A stretch of DNA of 64,000 nucleotides, from contig NC_134845.1 in NCBI RefSeq assembly GCF_965363235.1, positions 81,188,413-81,252,412 of the forward strand, in the 5' to 3' direction. The notes beneath the pieces are model-generated. The model searched no databases, was not told the origin of the DNA, and worked only from the letters and a program-made list of their open reading frames with translations. How positions within the stretch are numbered: position 1 is the first letter of the stretch; every line of letters begins with the position of its first letter. Source of the stretch: Mytilus galloprovincialis. Lineage: Eukaryota; Mollusca; Bivalvia; Mytilida; Mytilidae. The position numbers and the translations under genes are program-made. This document shows, piece by piece, positions 1 through 9,947 of the stretch.

Positions 1-734
1 TATGTAACAAAGTACACATTCTATGGTGCACCCGACTTTATTGACTTAATACTTATACGAGTTTTGTTTTTGAATATAGTTGTTAATGAACTTTTGTTAA
101 CAATAAACACTAGCACAATAAGAAGTGAGTGAACTAGGTTTTAAATTTAATAATAAAAATGTCTTTATTAAAGTCTGTAGATTTTAACTATATTTGCCAC
201 AAAGTACCGGTTTTCTAAATAAAGTTTTCCTTGTATATATGCATAATATGGCAAATCTATATTGTACTATTGCTGTTTTGATTTGATTGCACAATTTCAT
301 ATTACACATGGCTACAGAAGGACACATTAATCTTAAATTCATGACGGAAAAGTGGTGATGGTTTAGATATCGAGTGTTTAGAAATAAACGAGTATTCATA
401 AAGTGAATACTATCATGTAATAAAAAGAGCGGATCAATAGGTATCAATGACAGAAGGATATTTAACATAGAAAAACACATATTTAAACATGAAAATAATC
501 TATTACACAATAACACATATATATTGTCTCAGATCCGTCAACGTATCAGAAGCGGATACGATACGTCTTTAAATATCCCACTTCTAATACTATATAAAAA
601 ATGAAAACAACACGTTTAATAATGCCTGTCGTATAACTTAGCTGGGTTGGCTATAACACTAACTGTGACAGTCTGAAAATTTTAAGATTTAAACATAGTT
701 TGAACATGTATTATGTTTTTATTTTCTATTTCAG

Positions 735-819
735 AAAGGCATATCTACCAAAGATGGCTTTATAAGCATTGATGATATAGTACGTTATTTCAAACACGAC
801 GTATTTACACAATTTCTTG
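735..819 (+). CDS. EF-hand-like gene, internal exon
   Basis: An 85-bp exon bounded by a pyrimidine-rich acceptor (ctatttcag at 726-734) and a strong donor (G|GTACGT at 820). Read in phase 0 it encodes 28 residues beginning KGISTKDGFISIDD. The stretch KDGFISIDDIVRYF matches the second half of an EF-hand calcium-binding loop plus the exiting helix: Asp-Gly at loop positions 5-6, Ile at 8, and an acidic residue at 12. Position 1 is not Asp, so calcium binding is uncertain. It ends in phase 1, which joins in frame to the exon at 4025. Upstream exons must lie before the window. Seen: splice sites, frame, motif. Inferred: an EF-hand-containing protein of unknown family. Confidence 0.6.
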
Positions 820-864
820 GTACGTCTGTTTTAATTGAAATAGAAAAAATGAAAATACCAAACT

Positions 865-950
865 CTAAGGAAAATTCAAAATGGAAAGTCCTTTATTAAA
901 TGGCAAATGCAAAAACTCAAACACATCAAACGCAGGAAAAAAAACATGTC
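865..950 (+). repeat. Dispersed repeat family R1, 5' fragment
   Basis: Carries the CAAACACATCAAACG segment that precedes the CATATTCCTGACTTGG block in fuller copies of the same family at 62210 and 30548. It lies in the intron after the 735-819 exon and shows no coding signal. Confidence 0.5.
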
Positions 951-1124
951 TTTTCTCAGCATTATAACAGTTTTTGTTTTAATCTAAATCGTTCTCCTAT
1001 ATGTGTATGTTTTTTTCAAACGACAAAACACATCATTATGAAATAAGGATATTTTGCATGATTGACAATGAAAAAAGTATCTCGCAGAGATTAAATGAAG
1101 TTGATCTAAGTCAATCAAAGACAA

Positions 1125-1330
1125 CTGATAACGGGCCCGACAAAAAAAATAGTGTAAAGCCATTCAAAAGGGAAAACCAACAGTCCAATATGTATGAAAA
1201 ACGAGAAACGAGAAACCCTTATGAACCACATCAACTACCGACAACTACTGAACATCATATTTCTGACCAATTATATAAGGACAGGTGCAAATAATTGCAG
1301 CGGGTTTAAACGTTTTAATGGTACCAAACC
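1125..1330 (-). repeat. SINE-like repeat R2 fragment, minus orientation
   Basis: Contains AACCAACAGTCCAAT and AAAACGAGAA blocks, shared with the fuller minus-oriented copy at 6935-7195. No open frame of note. Probably a fragment of a dispersed tail-bearing repeat. Confidence 0.45.
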
Positions 1331-1399
1331 TGTAACCTTATTTGAAACAATATGCATTTTGAACGGATTTGCAAAGTTCGTTTTATATTGTATTGTTCC

Positions 1400-2150
1400 A
1401 CCACTGTCTCAGGTAAGGGGGTTTTTTGGGATCCCAATAACATGTTTAACCCCGCCACATTCTGTAATTATGTGCCTGTCCCAAGTAAGGAGCCTATAAT
1501 TCAGGGGTAGTCGTTTATTGATGTGTTACACATTTGTTTCCGGTTCATATTTTTTAAACATAAATAAGGCCGTTAGTTTTCTTGATTGAATTGTTTTACA
1601 TTTGTCATTTCGGGGTCTGTTATAGCTGACAATGCGGTATGGGATTTGTTCATGGTTGAATAGTTATCAAAGGTACAAAGACTATAATTTAGTACGCCAG
1701 ACGCGCGTTTCTTCTACATAAGACTCATCAGTGACGCTCATATTAAAAAATTTATTCAGCCAAACAAGTAAAAAGTTGAAGAGCATTTAGGATCCAAATT
1801 CCAAAATGTTGTGCCAAAACGGCTAAGGTAATCTATACCTGGGATAAGAAAATCCTTACTTTTTCGAAAAATTCAAAGTTTTGCAAACATGAAGTTTGTA
1901 AAAATGACCACATTATTGATATTCATATCAACACCGAAGTGTTGACTACTGGGCTGGTGATACCCTCGGGGACGAAAAGTCCACCAGCAGTAGCATCGAC
2001 CCAGTGGTGTAAATATTTATCAAAGGTACAAGGATTATTGAAGCCGTCCGGTGACCTATGGTTGTTAGTTTTAGTGTCGTGTCGTCTTTTGTGGAGAGTT
2101 TTCACATTTGGCAATCATACCACATCGTCCTTTTTTTATAAGCAAGGACC
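1400..2150 (+). repeat. SINE-like repeat R2, split by a nested insertion
   Basis: The left part (1400-1662) includes ACATGTTTAACCCCGCC and GGCCGTTAGTTTTCTTG. The right part (2027-2150) continues with GTCCGGTGACCTATGG and ends in GGCAATCATACCACATC and a T-rich run. The two halves read as one element once 1663-2026 is removed. Related fragments lie at 6130-6295 and 36700-36745. Confidence 0.6.
1663..2026 (-). mobile_element. Repeat DR (CGCGCGTCTGG family), nested insertion
   Basis: A reverse-orientation copy of the repeat whose core is CCAGACGCGCGTTT. It sits inside repeat R2 and is flanked on both sides by TTGAA, a possible 5-bp target duplication. Both ends carry nearly the same block (TATCAAAGGTACAA), as expected if the unit is a monomer cut from a tandem arrangement with a period near 357 bp, the period seen at 4430 and 18220. 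Confidence 0.65.
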
Positions 2151-2359
2151 TATATTCTAATGTCATATGTGCTATAGTTCATGTGCAGTAAAATGTTTTC
2201 ACAGAAGTGATTTGCTTGTTTTCTGTAAATGAAAAAAAAATCTAACCATTCAATTAAGACACTAGAGGCTTATCTATAAATAAACAATTTACGAAAAAGA
2301 AATGACAGATATGAACCAACGACAACCGCTGCTCTGCATGCTTCTTACGACAAGCACAT

Positions 2360-2565
2360 ACATAATGTGGAGCTCAACCACCCATAACCTGGGACAGTGG
2401 TGTTACATACAGAATGTGTTGGGTTTAAAACAGTTCTTGGTGCAAATTCCTCCCCTAACATTGGACATTGATGTAACAGTATAATGTAAGAACAAACTAT
2501 AAAAATCAGTTGAAAAAGGCCTAACTAATTAGATAAATACAAAAAGGAAAACATGTTTTTGTATA
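2360..2565 (-). repeat. Dispersed repeat, minus orientation
   Basis: The blocks AACCTGGGACAGTGGTG and AACTATAAAAATCAGTTG recur, diverged, at 23485-23640 in the same orientation. It ends just before the reverse transcriptase fragment at 2585. No reading frame is supported. Confidence 0.45.
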
Positions 2566-2584
2566 GTTATGAGTTAAAAATTAT

Positions 2585-3400
2585 GACAAAATAAGCAAAG
2601 ACCCATCCGAACAACATCTGATTCACAAATTCAATAATACTTTTAGATATTTAGATGATATTTTGGCTCTCAATAATGACGACTTCAGTATGTATACTAT
2701 AGAAATTTACCCCGTTGAACCTACTTAAGATAAAGCGAATACTAACAATGACCACTGCCCTTTCCTCAATCTTGATATCTATATCATTAACGGAAAGCTT
2801 AATACTAAAATTTATGATAAAAGATATGATTTCTCATTTCCTATCGTTAATTATCCATTTTTAGATGGTGACGTTCCCTTGTCACCATCTTACGGTGTTT
2901 ATATATCTCAACTTGTACGATTCGCTCGTGTATGTAACAATGTTTTAGATTTTAACGAGAGAAATTTATGTATTACTGAAAAATTATTACACCAGGGTTT
3001 TCGATATCACAAACTAGTCAAAACATTTACTAAATGTTATCATCAGTATAAGGACATCATTCGTAAATATAGCTCAACATGCAGACTTCTTATACTTTCA
3101 GGTATTTCACATCCAATATGTTATGGAAATATTCTTTATAAAGCACAAATATGTCAACATTCACCTCAGAAGCTAACAAAACCTTTCAATAGACTTATTA
3201 AGAAGGGATATAGCAGGACACGGGTTATGTTCTTCTCATATATTTTATGATGGTATGATACTAAACCCCTCACGGGAAGGATTGTGCCTGATATTCATAT
3301 GATGAAGACATAATCTTTCAATCATTTTAATTGAAGTCTGGAGCTGGCATATCAGTTAACTGCTAGTAGTCTGATGTTATTTATGTATTTTCTACCATAA
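2585..3400 (+). pseudogene. Penelope-like reverse transcriptase fragment, copy A
   Basis: A 5'-truncated remnant of a retroelement reverse transcriptase. In frame it shows FRYLDDILALNN (palm motif with both catalytic Asp), then LDIYI..GKLNTKIYDKR, then YGVYISQLVRFARV, the conserved C-terminal block of this class. The last open segment (2879-3250) has 123 codons. There is an in-frame stop after YPVEPT near 2725 and the N-terminal RT motifs are missing, so the copy is dead. The 3' untranslated part (GGAGCTGGCATATCAGTTAACTG) runs to about 3400. It is a different subfamily from copies B-E. The assignment to Penelope-like elements is from remembered family resemblance. It lies in an intron of the EF-hand-like gene. 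Confidence 0.7.
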
Positions 3401-3419
3401 ATGAGTGAAAGTTATCCTA

Positions 3420-4020
3420 TTATTTTTATTTATTGGCCTGAAAAGTTGAAATTTGAGGAAATAAGAGGTATAAATTGACCAAAAGAGACCTTATAAAGAA
3501 GACAAAGAGGTCCATTAGTGGTATTTATCTTCCTCAAATCATCTTGTGTATCATATTTAACTGTTTGTAGGCAGATAAGATAGATATTTGATCATTAATT
3601 GGTCCACACGTTATTCTATCTTGATCTTCTATCTAAAAAAGAAATCAACATTAATTCAACATAGAAAATAAAACAAATGATTTAATTTTTAATCAATGTT
3701 CTGGGATGGAATAAAGAAACTAGATATTGGATAACCAAAAAATGAATAAATCTAGAGAAAAAATAAAAGAATGGTTGATCCATATCCGGTCTAAATCTCG
3801 GAATCCCCCCTTTGTTTATGCGAAAAGTATATAAAAAAATGAGATAATAGGTAAACAACGTAGATGAAAACTTTACCGAACTAGTACTTAATTGATAACT
3901 TAGTTTACGGAATTAACACATTTAACGGAAACTGAATACTAAATTATTTATCAGTCGGTATATACAAACTAATAACGTTTTATCATCAAAAAGGGGGGTT
4001 TAAATATATTGTGTTTTTCT
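3420..4020. other. AT-rich intron sequence, nothing recognised
   Basis: No open frame, repeat match or RNA structure seen. It forms the last 600 bp of the intron before the exon at 4025. Confidence 0.5.
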
Positions 4021-4024
4021 CCAG

Positions 4025-4100
4025 GAAGGTTACTTGAAAATCAAAAGTTGAAATTTGGAGACGAAAACTTTTATGAACACATCGACGAACTTTTATTCAG
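4025..4100 (+). CDS. EF-hand-like gene, next internal exon
   Basis: A 76-bp exon with an excellent acceptor (tgtttttctccag) and donor (CAG|GTTAAG). Only one of three frames is open, and it is the frame set by the exon at 735-819: the split Gly codon (G|GA) is followed by 24 codons beginning RLLENQKLKFGDENF and ending HIDELLF. It ends in phase 2. Acidic and helical residues following an EF-hand-like segment fit a continuing EF-hand domain. The intron between the two exons is 3.2 kb, mostly repeats. Confidence is high because phase, frame and both splice sites agree. Confidence 0.6.
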
Positions 4101-4204
4101 GTTAAGTTCTTAAAAACTTAAATTATAAAATTTGCTAAATTTTATATATGTGAACAACAATTTTGATACTTAGCGTTTTGAATACGACATTGTTTATTAA
4201 ACCC

Positions 4205-4375
4205 CATCGGTACTGGCATTTTTAAATTTTGAAAATGGTGGATTGAACCTGGTTTTATAGCGCTAATTCTCTCACGTGTATGACAGTCTCATAAAATTCT
4301 GTCATATATTTACAACGATGCGTAAACAAAACAGACATAATAGGTAAAATTGTCAAAATATGGATACAGCAGTCA
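4205..4375 (+). repeat. Dispersed repeat R1
   Basis: Carries AAAATGGTGGATTGAACC, ACAGTCTCATAAAATT and CAGACATAATAGGTAAAA, shared with 8075, 28330, 30660, 56480 and 62330. These copies define one dispersed family, about 280 bp when fullest. No coding potential. Confidence 0.6.
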
Positions 4376-4429
4376 AATATTTATACTAATAAGTACTAAT
4401 ATTGATATAACAAAAACACCGCTATGATA

Positions 4430-4905
4430 TTTTAGAATTTTGGTCCTTAATGCTCTTCAACTTCGTACTTTATTTGGCCTTTTTAACTTTTTTTGGATTT
4501 GGGTGTCACTGATGAGTCTTTTGTAGACGAAACGCGCGTCTGGCGTATAAAATTTAGTCCTGGTATCTATGATGAGTTTATTTACACTCACTGGGTCGAT
4601 GCCACTGCTGGTGGAGGTTTATTTCTCCAAGGGTATCACCAGCCCAGTAGTCAGCACTGAATTATCATTGATATGGTTATATTTATAAATTAACGGTTTA
4701 CAAAATTTTGAATTTTTGAAAAACTAAGGCTTTTCTACCTCAGGCATATATTACCTTAGCTGTATTTGGCATAACTTTTAGGAATTTTGGTCCTTAATGC
4801 TCTTCAAATTCGTACTTTATTTGGCCTTTTTAACTTTTTTGGATTCGAGCGTCACTGATGAGTCTTTTGTAATTTAGTCCTGGTATCTATGATAAGTTTA
4901 TTTAA
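4430..4905 (+). repeat. Repeat DR, partial tandem dimer (period 357 bp)
   Basis: The block AATTTTGGTCCTTAATGC starts at 4436 and again at 4793, a 357-bp period that matches the 356-bp period at 18241/18597. The first monomer keeps the core GACGAAACGCGCGTCTGG. The second has lost it between GTCTTTTGTA and ATTTAGTCC. Confidence 0.7.
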
Positions 4906-4959
4906 AAGTATCGCATTGATATTAGAACTAATAACATTTGTATATATATATAATATGTA

Positions 4960-5300
4960 TAAAATTGAGAATGGAAATGGGGAATGTGCCAAAGAGACAA
5001 CAACCCGACCATAGAAAAAAAACAACAGCAGAAGGTCACCAACAGGTCTTCAATGTAGCGAGAAATTCTCGCACCCGGAGGCGTCCTTCAACTGGCCCCT
5101 AAACAAATATATACTAGTTCAGTGATAATGAACGCCATACTAATTTCCAAATTGTACACAAGAAACTAAAATTAAAATAATACAAGACTAACAAAGGCCA
5201 GAGGCTCCTGACTTGGGACAGGCGCAAAAATGCGGCGGGGTTAAACATGTTTATGAGATCTACCCTCCCCCTATACCTCTAGCCAATGTAGAAAATTAAA
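4960..5300 (-). repeat. Retroelement 3' tail family R3, minus orientation
   Basis: Minus-strand blocks include AGGAGCCTCTGGCCTTTG, CGCTACATTGAAGACC and the terminal GGCACATTCCCCATTTCC. Plus-oriented relatives lie at 14540, 15925 and 26941. The position next to a retroelement remnant and the recurring 3' end suggest the untranslated tail of a retroelement. Confidence 0.55.
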
Positions 5301-5511
5301 CGCATAACAATATGTATATTTATGTATATCATTAATTCGTATATTTTAACAAAATTGATTCGTTTAGTGATAGTCACATGTTAAACTTTATTTTCGAAGG
5401 TAGAGAGAAAACGGCGAATAGCAAAAAGCATATTGCACAGAGCATATTGCACGGTTATTTTTAGAATATTGAAAAACTGATTTACTTTTGACGTCATGTA
5501 ATGAATTTCAG

Positions 5512-5718
5512 GATATCGTTAAACGTTTTGAAACAAATGATATCTGTGATCGATTATTTGTCGAAAAAAATCTTCAAATACATAAGATGTCAAACAAACA
5601 AAAACAAATAAATAAAAAGCAACTAATATGTGGTTATTGTCAAGGAGACAATATGACATCTTTCAAACAAAATCAAATGACGATTTTGATACAAATATGC
5701 ATAATGGTCTTAAATTAA
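5512..5718 (+). CDS. Possible last exon of the EF-hand-like gene
   Basis: Follows an acceptor (gaatttcag ending at 5511). The longest frame starts DIVKRFETNDICDR and stops at 5716, but it needs phase 0 whereas the exon at 4100 ends in phase 2. A phase-2 junction instead gives a shorter tail that stops next to an AATAAA. Either an exon between 4101 and 5511 is missing, or the short tail is right. Part of the intervening DNA is repeat. No strong donor follows, which fits a terminal exon. Confidence 0.3.
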   Translation, partial: DIVKRFETNDICDRLFVEKNLQIHKMSNKQKQINKKQLICGYCQGDNMTSFKQNQMTILIQICIMVLN

Positions 5719-5743
5719 TAATATAACAACTATAGCCTTTGTA

Positions 5744-5842
5744 TGAGGTCAATACAGGATATATCGACCCAAAGAAGTATATCGACCTCGGACTTCGTCC
5801 TCAGTCCATATACTTCTTTCAGGTCAATATATCCTTGTATCG
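5744..5842. repeat. Imperfect palindrome (hairpin MITE-like)
   Basis: The left arm GGATATATCGACC..AAGAAGTATAT is repeated inverted as ATATACTTCTTTCAGG..ATATATCC around the self-complementary centre CTCGGACTTCGTCCTC. Arms are about 36-40 bp. Likely a small snap-back element or stem-loop. Confidence 0.6.
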
Positions 5843-6129
5843 ACTCAATGTTCTGAAACTTCTTATTTCATTTGTCTTTTAACTGTTCTTGTACCACTGA
5901 CGAGTCTTATATAGACTAACCGCGCTAATTTTCGCGACTTTTGACATGATCGTCGATTCAATCAACGTTACTATTGTTTGTTCTTATATTCATCATTGTT
6001 TTAGCATTTTATGAATTATTGTTGCAGATTGAAAAATAATGCAGCTGAATGAAAAAACGTAACAAAACTTTCTATAAGATTAATTCTTTACAATTTTTGA
6101 CGAAAACAACCTTGTTTTTTCGTTCATTC

Positions 6130-6295
6130 GTGTTATTGTTTGTATGTAATCAAGACGTTAGAAATTTTAAAAATTTTGAATTGTTTTACATTTGCCATTT
6201 CCCGGACTTTTTTTTAGCTTGCTTTGTGGTATTGGTTCTACTCATCTTTGAAGGCCTTACCGTTACCTATTATTAACAACTTCGTGTGTTTGCCA
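6130..6295 (+). repeat. SINE-like repeat R2, 3' part
   Basis: Shares GAATTGTTTTACATTTGCC and the TTGAAGGCC...GTTACCTAT block with the copy at 1400-2150. It is interrupted on its right by the TTAA-flanked element that begins at 6300. Confidence 0.55.
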
Positions 6296-6299
6296 TTAA

Positions 6300-7705
6300 A
6301 GCCCCAGTCCCACTAGATCACGATCGCACCACGCTCACCGCGATCTAAGATAAATTTAGATCGTGGTGAGGTCGCGGTATGAGTGGCATGAAAATGTAAA
6401 TTTTCGTTGCTTTCACGATGCTACTGCGTCCTCTCTACGCTTCTACAAAGATCCCGCTACGATTATACCACGTTCTCGCCGTGCTTATTCTGCGACCTCA
6501 CTACGCTTATCAAGATCTTTCTACGCTCTTCACGTTCTCACTACGACCATACCACAAGTTATCCGATTGCAACAAGATCTTACTGCGATTATAACACGTT
6601 CTTACCACGATTATACTACGTTCATAGCGCGATCTTACTACGTTCTCAGCAATAACGTCAACATCGTGTTCCATATCAGTTCAATTCCTTCTATTTCTGA
6701 TTAAATCGTAGATTTCTCGGAAACAATACAGTCATGCAACCAAAATCTACCAGAACACGTGGGCATGGTGGTAGGAGTTTATGTAGAGGCAGAGGGAGCA
6801 AAGTAACAAATCCTGATCAAGCAGAGATGTCGGACCGACCAATCCAACTTAAATTACAACCTATTGCTGGTCCATAAAGCTCAATGACGATATTTTAGTG
6901 AACGATAGCAGAGATGACATAGATGTATCAATATATATATAGAAAGATGTGGTATGAGTGCCAATGAGACAACTCTCCATCCAAGTAACAATATATAAAA
7001 GTAAACCATTATAGGCCAAGGTACGGCCTTCAACACGGAGCCTTGGCTCACTTCAATCAGCACGCTATAAAGGACCCAAAATATTACTAGTGTTAAACCA
7101 TTTAAACGGGGAAACCAACGGTCTAATCTATATAAAAACGAGAAGCATGGTTGAGCCGTTAGAGCAAATGGATAAATACATTCAAACAAACAAAATCTAG
7201 GGAGCTTTTTTATATATTTTATGTGAAAATGACAATGAGAATGATGGTCGTAGTGTGAACGTAGTCAGGTCGTAAGAAGAGCGTGATGAGGACGGCAAGG
7301 GCGTGCTAGAATCGTACTATGGTCGTGAACAGCGTGTTATAGTCGTAGTGGAAGCGTAGTTGGGTCGCAGTGAGAACGTGATGGTCGTAGTGAGGTCGTA
7401 GCACAGATTTTCAGAATAGGATCACGCTTTCGCTACGCTCTCGCTACGATTGTACAGCGACCTTTGCGATCTTACTACGATCTTAGTGCGCTCTCACTTC
7501 GCTTCTACTACGATCTGATTTCGCCACGACCGCACCACGATTGTTTTGAACATGTTCAAAGTTGGCCACGCTCTTCACGATCTTGAAGACCTCACCACGA
7601 CCGTGATACGACTTTACTGCGATCTACACGACCGCACTACGATCATCAAAATTTGCATTTTTTTCACAGATCGTAGTGCGATCGTGGCCTAGTGGGACTG
7701 GGGTA
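6300..7705. mobile_element. TTAA-flanked inverted-repeat element (non-autonomous)
   Basis: Terminal inverted repeats begin CCCCAGTCCCACTAG (6302) and end CTAGTGGGACTGGGG (7703). Similarity continues inward for about 30 bp. Both sides abut TTAA (6296-6299 and 7706-7709), the duplication used by piggyBac-type and some other transposases. No transposase is present. The interior is mostly a degenerate array of CTACGATCT-like oligomers: one orientation at 6302-6650, the complement at 7230-7420, then the first orientation again. The open frames at 6363-6704 are translations of this array. A repeat R2 copy sits inside at 6935-7195. Confidence 0.8.
6935..7195 (-). repeat. SINE-like repeat R2 inside the TTAA element
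   Basis: The plus strand reads GAAAGATGTGGTATGAGTGC and later AAACCAACGGTCTAAT, i.e. a minus-oriented R2 copy. It lies inside the 6300-7705 element, so it either inserted later or was captured. Confidence 0.6.
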
Positions 7706-7730
7706 TTAAAAGTATATTTTTTTTCGACTT

Positions 7731-7832
7731 ATGAGGCTCAACACTTCATCGTTACCGGTATCTCTTGTCCCTCTTCTAAGCATTTTGTTCGCTTGTGAAC
7801 AGTTGTTAAATTGTCAATTTAGATCGTTTTAA
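7731..7832 (+). CDS. Small ORF with signal-peptide-like start
   Basis: A 33-codon frame starting MRLNTSSLPVSLVPLLSIL followed by FACEQ. The hydrophobic core and small residues before Cys-Glu resemble a cleavable signal peptide. It could be a first exon (possible donor T|GTGAAC near 7794) of a secreted or membrane protein such as the transmembrane exon at 9850, but no intermediate exon was established. It begins 25 bp after the TTAA element. Weak support. Confidence 0.25.
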   Translation: MRLNTSSLPVSLVPLLSILFACEQLLNCQFRSF

Positions 7833-8074
7833 TTTCTATATAAAACTGCATAGTTTTAAGCTTCTATCTTCTAATTTTTTAATCAAAATGAAAAAAATAT
7901 GGTGCAAAACTTTTTTTTCTTTTTCTTTATGAACCTGAAGGAGCATGAATGATTGACTGGTCTACTAAGTTGTTCAAATACTGTATAAGTAGCCTATTAA
8001 CACTAAGGTTGTGAAAAGTAATATCACAAAAATCACTGAACTTAGAGGAAAATCTCATCAAATTCAGTTATATT

Positions 8075-8215
8075 TACAATGATAAGTGAAATAAACAGAC
8101 ATAATAAATAAAATAGTCAAAATATGGGTACAGCCGTCATCATCGTGTAACAATTTTAAAAAGAACAATTTAACAGACCACAAAAACATCTATCATCAAG
8201 ACATTCATTGATTTG
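8075..8215 (+). repeat. Dispersed repeat R1, 3' part
   Basis: Shares AAACAGACATAATAAATAAA, AATATGGGTACAGC and AACAATTTAACAGA with the copy at 56425-56700. No coding signal. Confidence 0.6.
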
Positions 8216-8362
8216 CGTGTCTGACGTCAGAAAATTTTACACGTCACATACATTTGTCGTTCAATGTATATACAAACAATTTAAAAATTTCACATGGGCA
8301 ATGTTAGCATACAGGGCGAGTTAGAATCCCACATTTCAATCTAAATTGACTAGAATTTTTTT

Positions 8363-8877
8363 TTAGTTATCCTCCACGAATGAGACTGCGTGCTTCTTTT
8401 CTGGTACTCCGTCTTTCTCTAAAACCAAACATGTGACCGCAACGAATAAACAAAAGCTACGAGATATATATAAAAATAAGATTGTGTTGTTTAATCATTA
8501 AATGAAAGTGAAATAGTGAAATAATAATTCGCTTTTAGCGACTTATATGATTATTTTTTTTTTTTAAATAAGCCATGAAACATTGATGATGAATTATTCA
8601 CTTCCATGTGAATGATTCGACCTCATTGAATCTGTATTCATGTGAACTTCAATTCAACCACTTAGTTAGAGATAAATAAAGCATACATTGTGCGTGTTGA
8701 TTTATTTAAAAAAAAAGTAATGCCAACATTGAAAGATTAACCAAGGTAAATAATTTGATTGACTGATGCAATCCACAAAACATCAATTTAGACAGGTAAA
8801 AACGATTATTAACATATATTTTTAATCTATAATATAAAATTAAACTTACCTAGAAATATCCAATTGCACAAGTTCAT
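8363..8877 (-). CDS. Candidate two-exon micropeptide
   Basis: On the minus strand an ATG at 8877 opens 9 codons (MNLCNWIFL) ending at a very good donor (CTAG|GTAAGTTT at 8849). The next acceptor (gttttag before 8418) gives, in matching phase, EKDGVPEKKHAV and a stop at 8363, 27 residues in all. A TATAAATA sequence lies about 15 bp upstream of the ATG. Splice signals and phase agree, but such short exons are often open by chance and one other frame is also open. Confidence 0.25.
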
Positions 8878-9309
8878 GTTCTATTTGTATTTATAATGTG
8901 TATATCGCTTATACGACCATCGGAGGTCTTCGGAGTTCAACATGATAGTTAATTAGATGGCGTCATGACTAAGATACACAAGAGGCTAATTTACATATTC
9001 TCGAGCCCGTGCCCTGTTAATTGGTTATTATAGATTGTTTATACTATGGATAATCAGTGAACAAGATTTTGCCAGTTAGTTCCCCTTTATAATCATTGGT
9101 TGATTATGTTATGTTAATAATTTGTGCAATGTAAATTAATCTATTGGTCATTACACATCTTAATTTGTTAATAACATGTATCTGTAATTGCTTTATTATT
9201 TGCATATTATTCCACTTAGAGAACTACAATAAAAATTATATTCAAAAACTCTTTTCGCATTTTTTTAAATGACACAAATAAAACCTATAGTGTGTTTTAT
9301 TTCGGTGTT

Positions 9310-9480
9310 TTAGCTCGCTTGGACTTAAAGGATAAGTGAACGTTTCTAATCACATCGGTCGCTGTCTGTTAACTTTTTAAAAAATCTTTTACTTTGAAAC
9401 TACCGGGCCTAGTTTAGCCAAAAATGGCCACAATCATCATTGGGATATCTTGTTTTAAAAATGATTCCAAAGACCTCACC
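9310..9480 (+). repeat. Diverged Helitron-like repeat H, 5' fragment
   Basis: Contains TTAGCTCGCTTGG and CACAATCATCATTGGG followed by ATATCTTGTTT, matching the start of the fuller copy at 44021. The remainder of the element is absent or too diverged to see. Confidence 0.5.
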
Positions 9481-9644
9481 TGCCAACTCAGATGCCTAAC
9501 ATGGCTTGAAAAAGAACATAGAGTAAATTACACGTGTTGCCTATTATTTTAAAAATCTGTACAAATAGAGAAAATCGGTCACGGGCAAACATGTGCTCTA
9601 CCTATTGTTCATATATGTCAGAACTGTAAGACGACATTCTAATA

Positions 9645-9765
9645 GATATAGGAAGATGTGGTATGAGTGTCAATGCTCGAGACAACTTTCCATCCAAGTC
9701 ACAATTTATAAAAGTAAAACCATTAAATAGGGTTGCTGTCCTTGAATGGTGAATTTTATAAAAAA
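9645..9765 (-). repeat. R2 tail fragment joined to a piece of repeat H
   Basis: GAAGATGTGGTATGAGTG marks the reverse end of repeat R2. Immediately after, GGGTTGCTGTCCTTGAATGG resembles the GGGTTGCTGCCCCTGAATTGG block of repeat H. This appears to be mosaic repeat debris. Confidence 0.45.
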
Positions 9766-9849
9766 AAAAAATGTATACTTATTGTGACAGGTTATTCATA
9801 CCGTGTGTTCTTCATTGCTGCTTGTCTTTTAAAAAAAGTTAAATTCAAG

Positions 9850-9947
9850 GAGTCGAGTGGCAGTACGTGTAGTTGGTGTGGTTTGTTTTGCTGTCCAATA
9901 ATTTTGGTAATTTCTTTTATTCTTTTTGTATATTATCATTATCGTGG
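9850..9947 (+). CDS. Transmembrane exon of a small membrane protein
   Basis: The frame reads ESSGSTCSWCGLFCC then PIILVISFILFVYYHYR: a Cys-rich stretch followed by one hydrophobic membrane span and a basic stop-transfer end. It terminates at a usable but non-ideal donor (GG|GTTCAAG at 9948) in phase 2. The following acceptor at 10233 supplies the missing base to complete a Gly codon in an open frame. The 5' boundary is uncertain (AG at 9849 or 9838). The topology suggests a single-pass protein with a short cytoplasmic tail. The family is not recognised. Confidence 0.4.

Noticed and set aside
6363..6704. 113- and 82-codon overlapping frames rich in Ser/Tyr/Arg
   Set aside because: They translate the degenerate CTACGATC oligomer array inside the TTAA element, and three frames look alike.
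8367..8403. Plus-strand exon candidate LSSTNETACFFSG
   Set aside because: It overlaps the better-supported minus-strand exon at 8363-8418, and its phase fits no neighbour.
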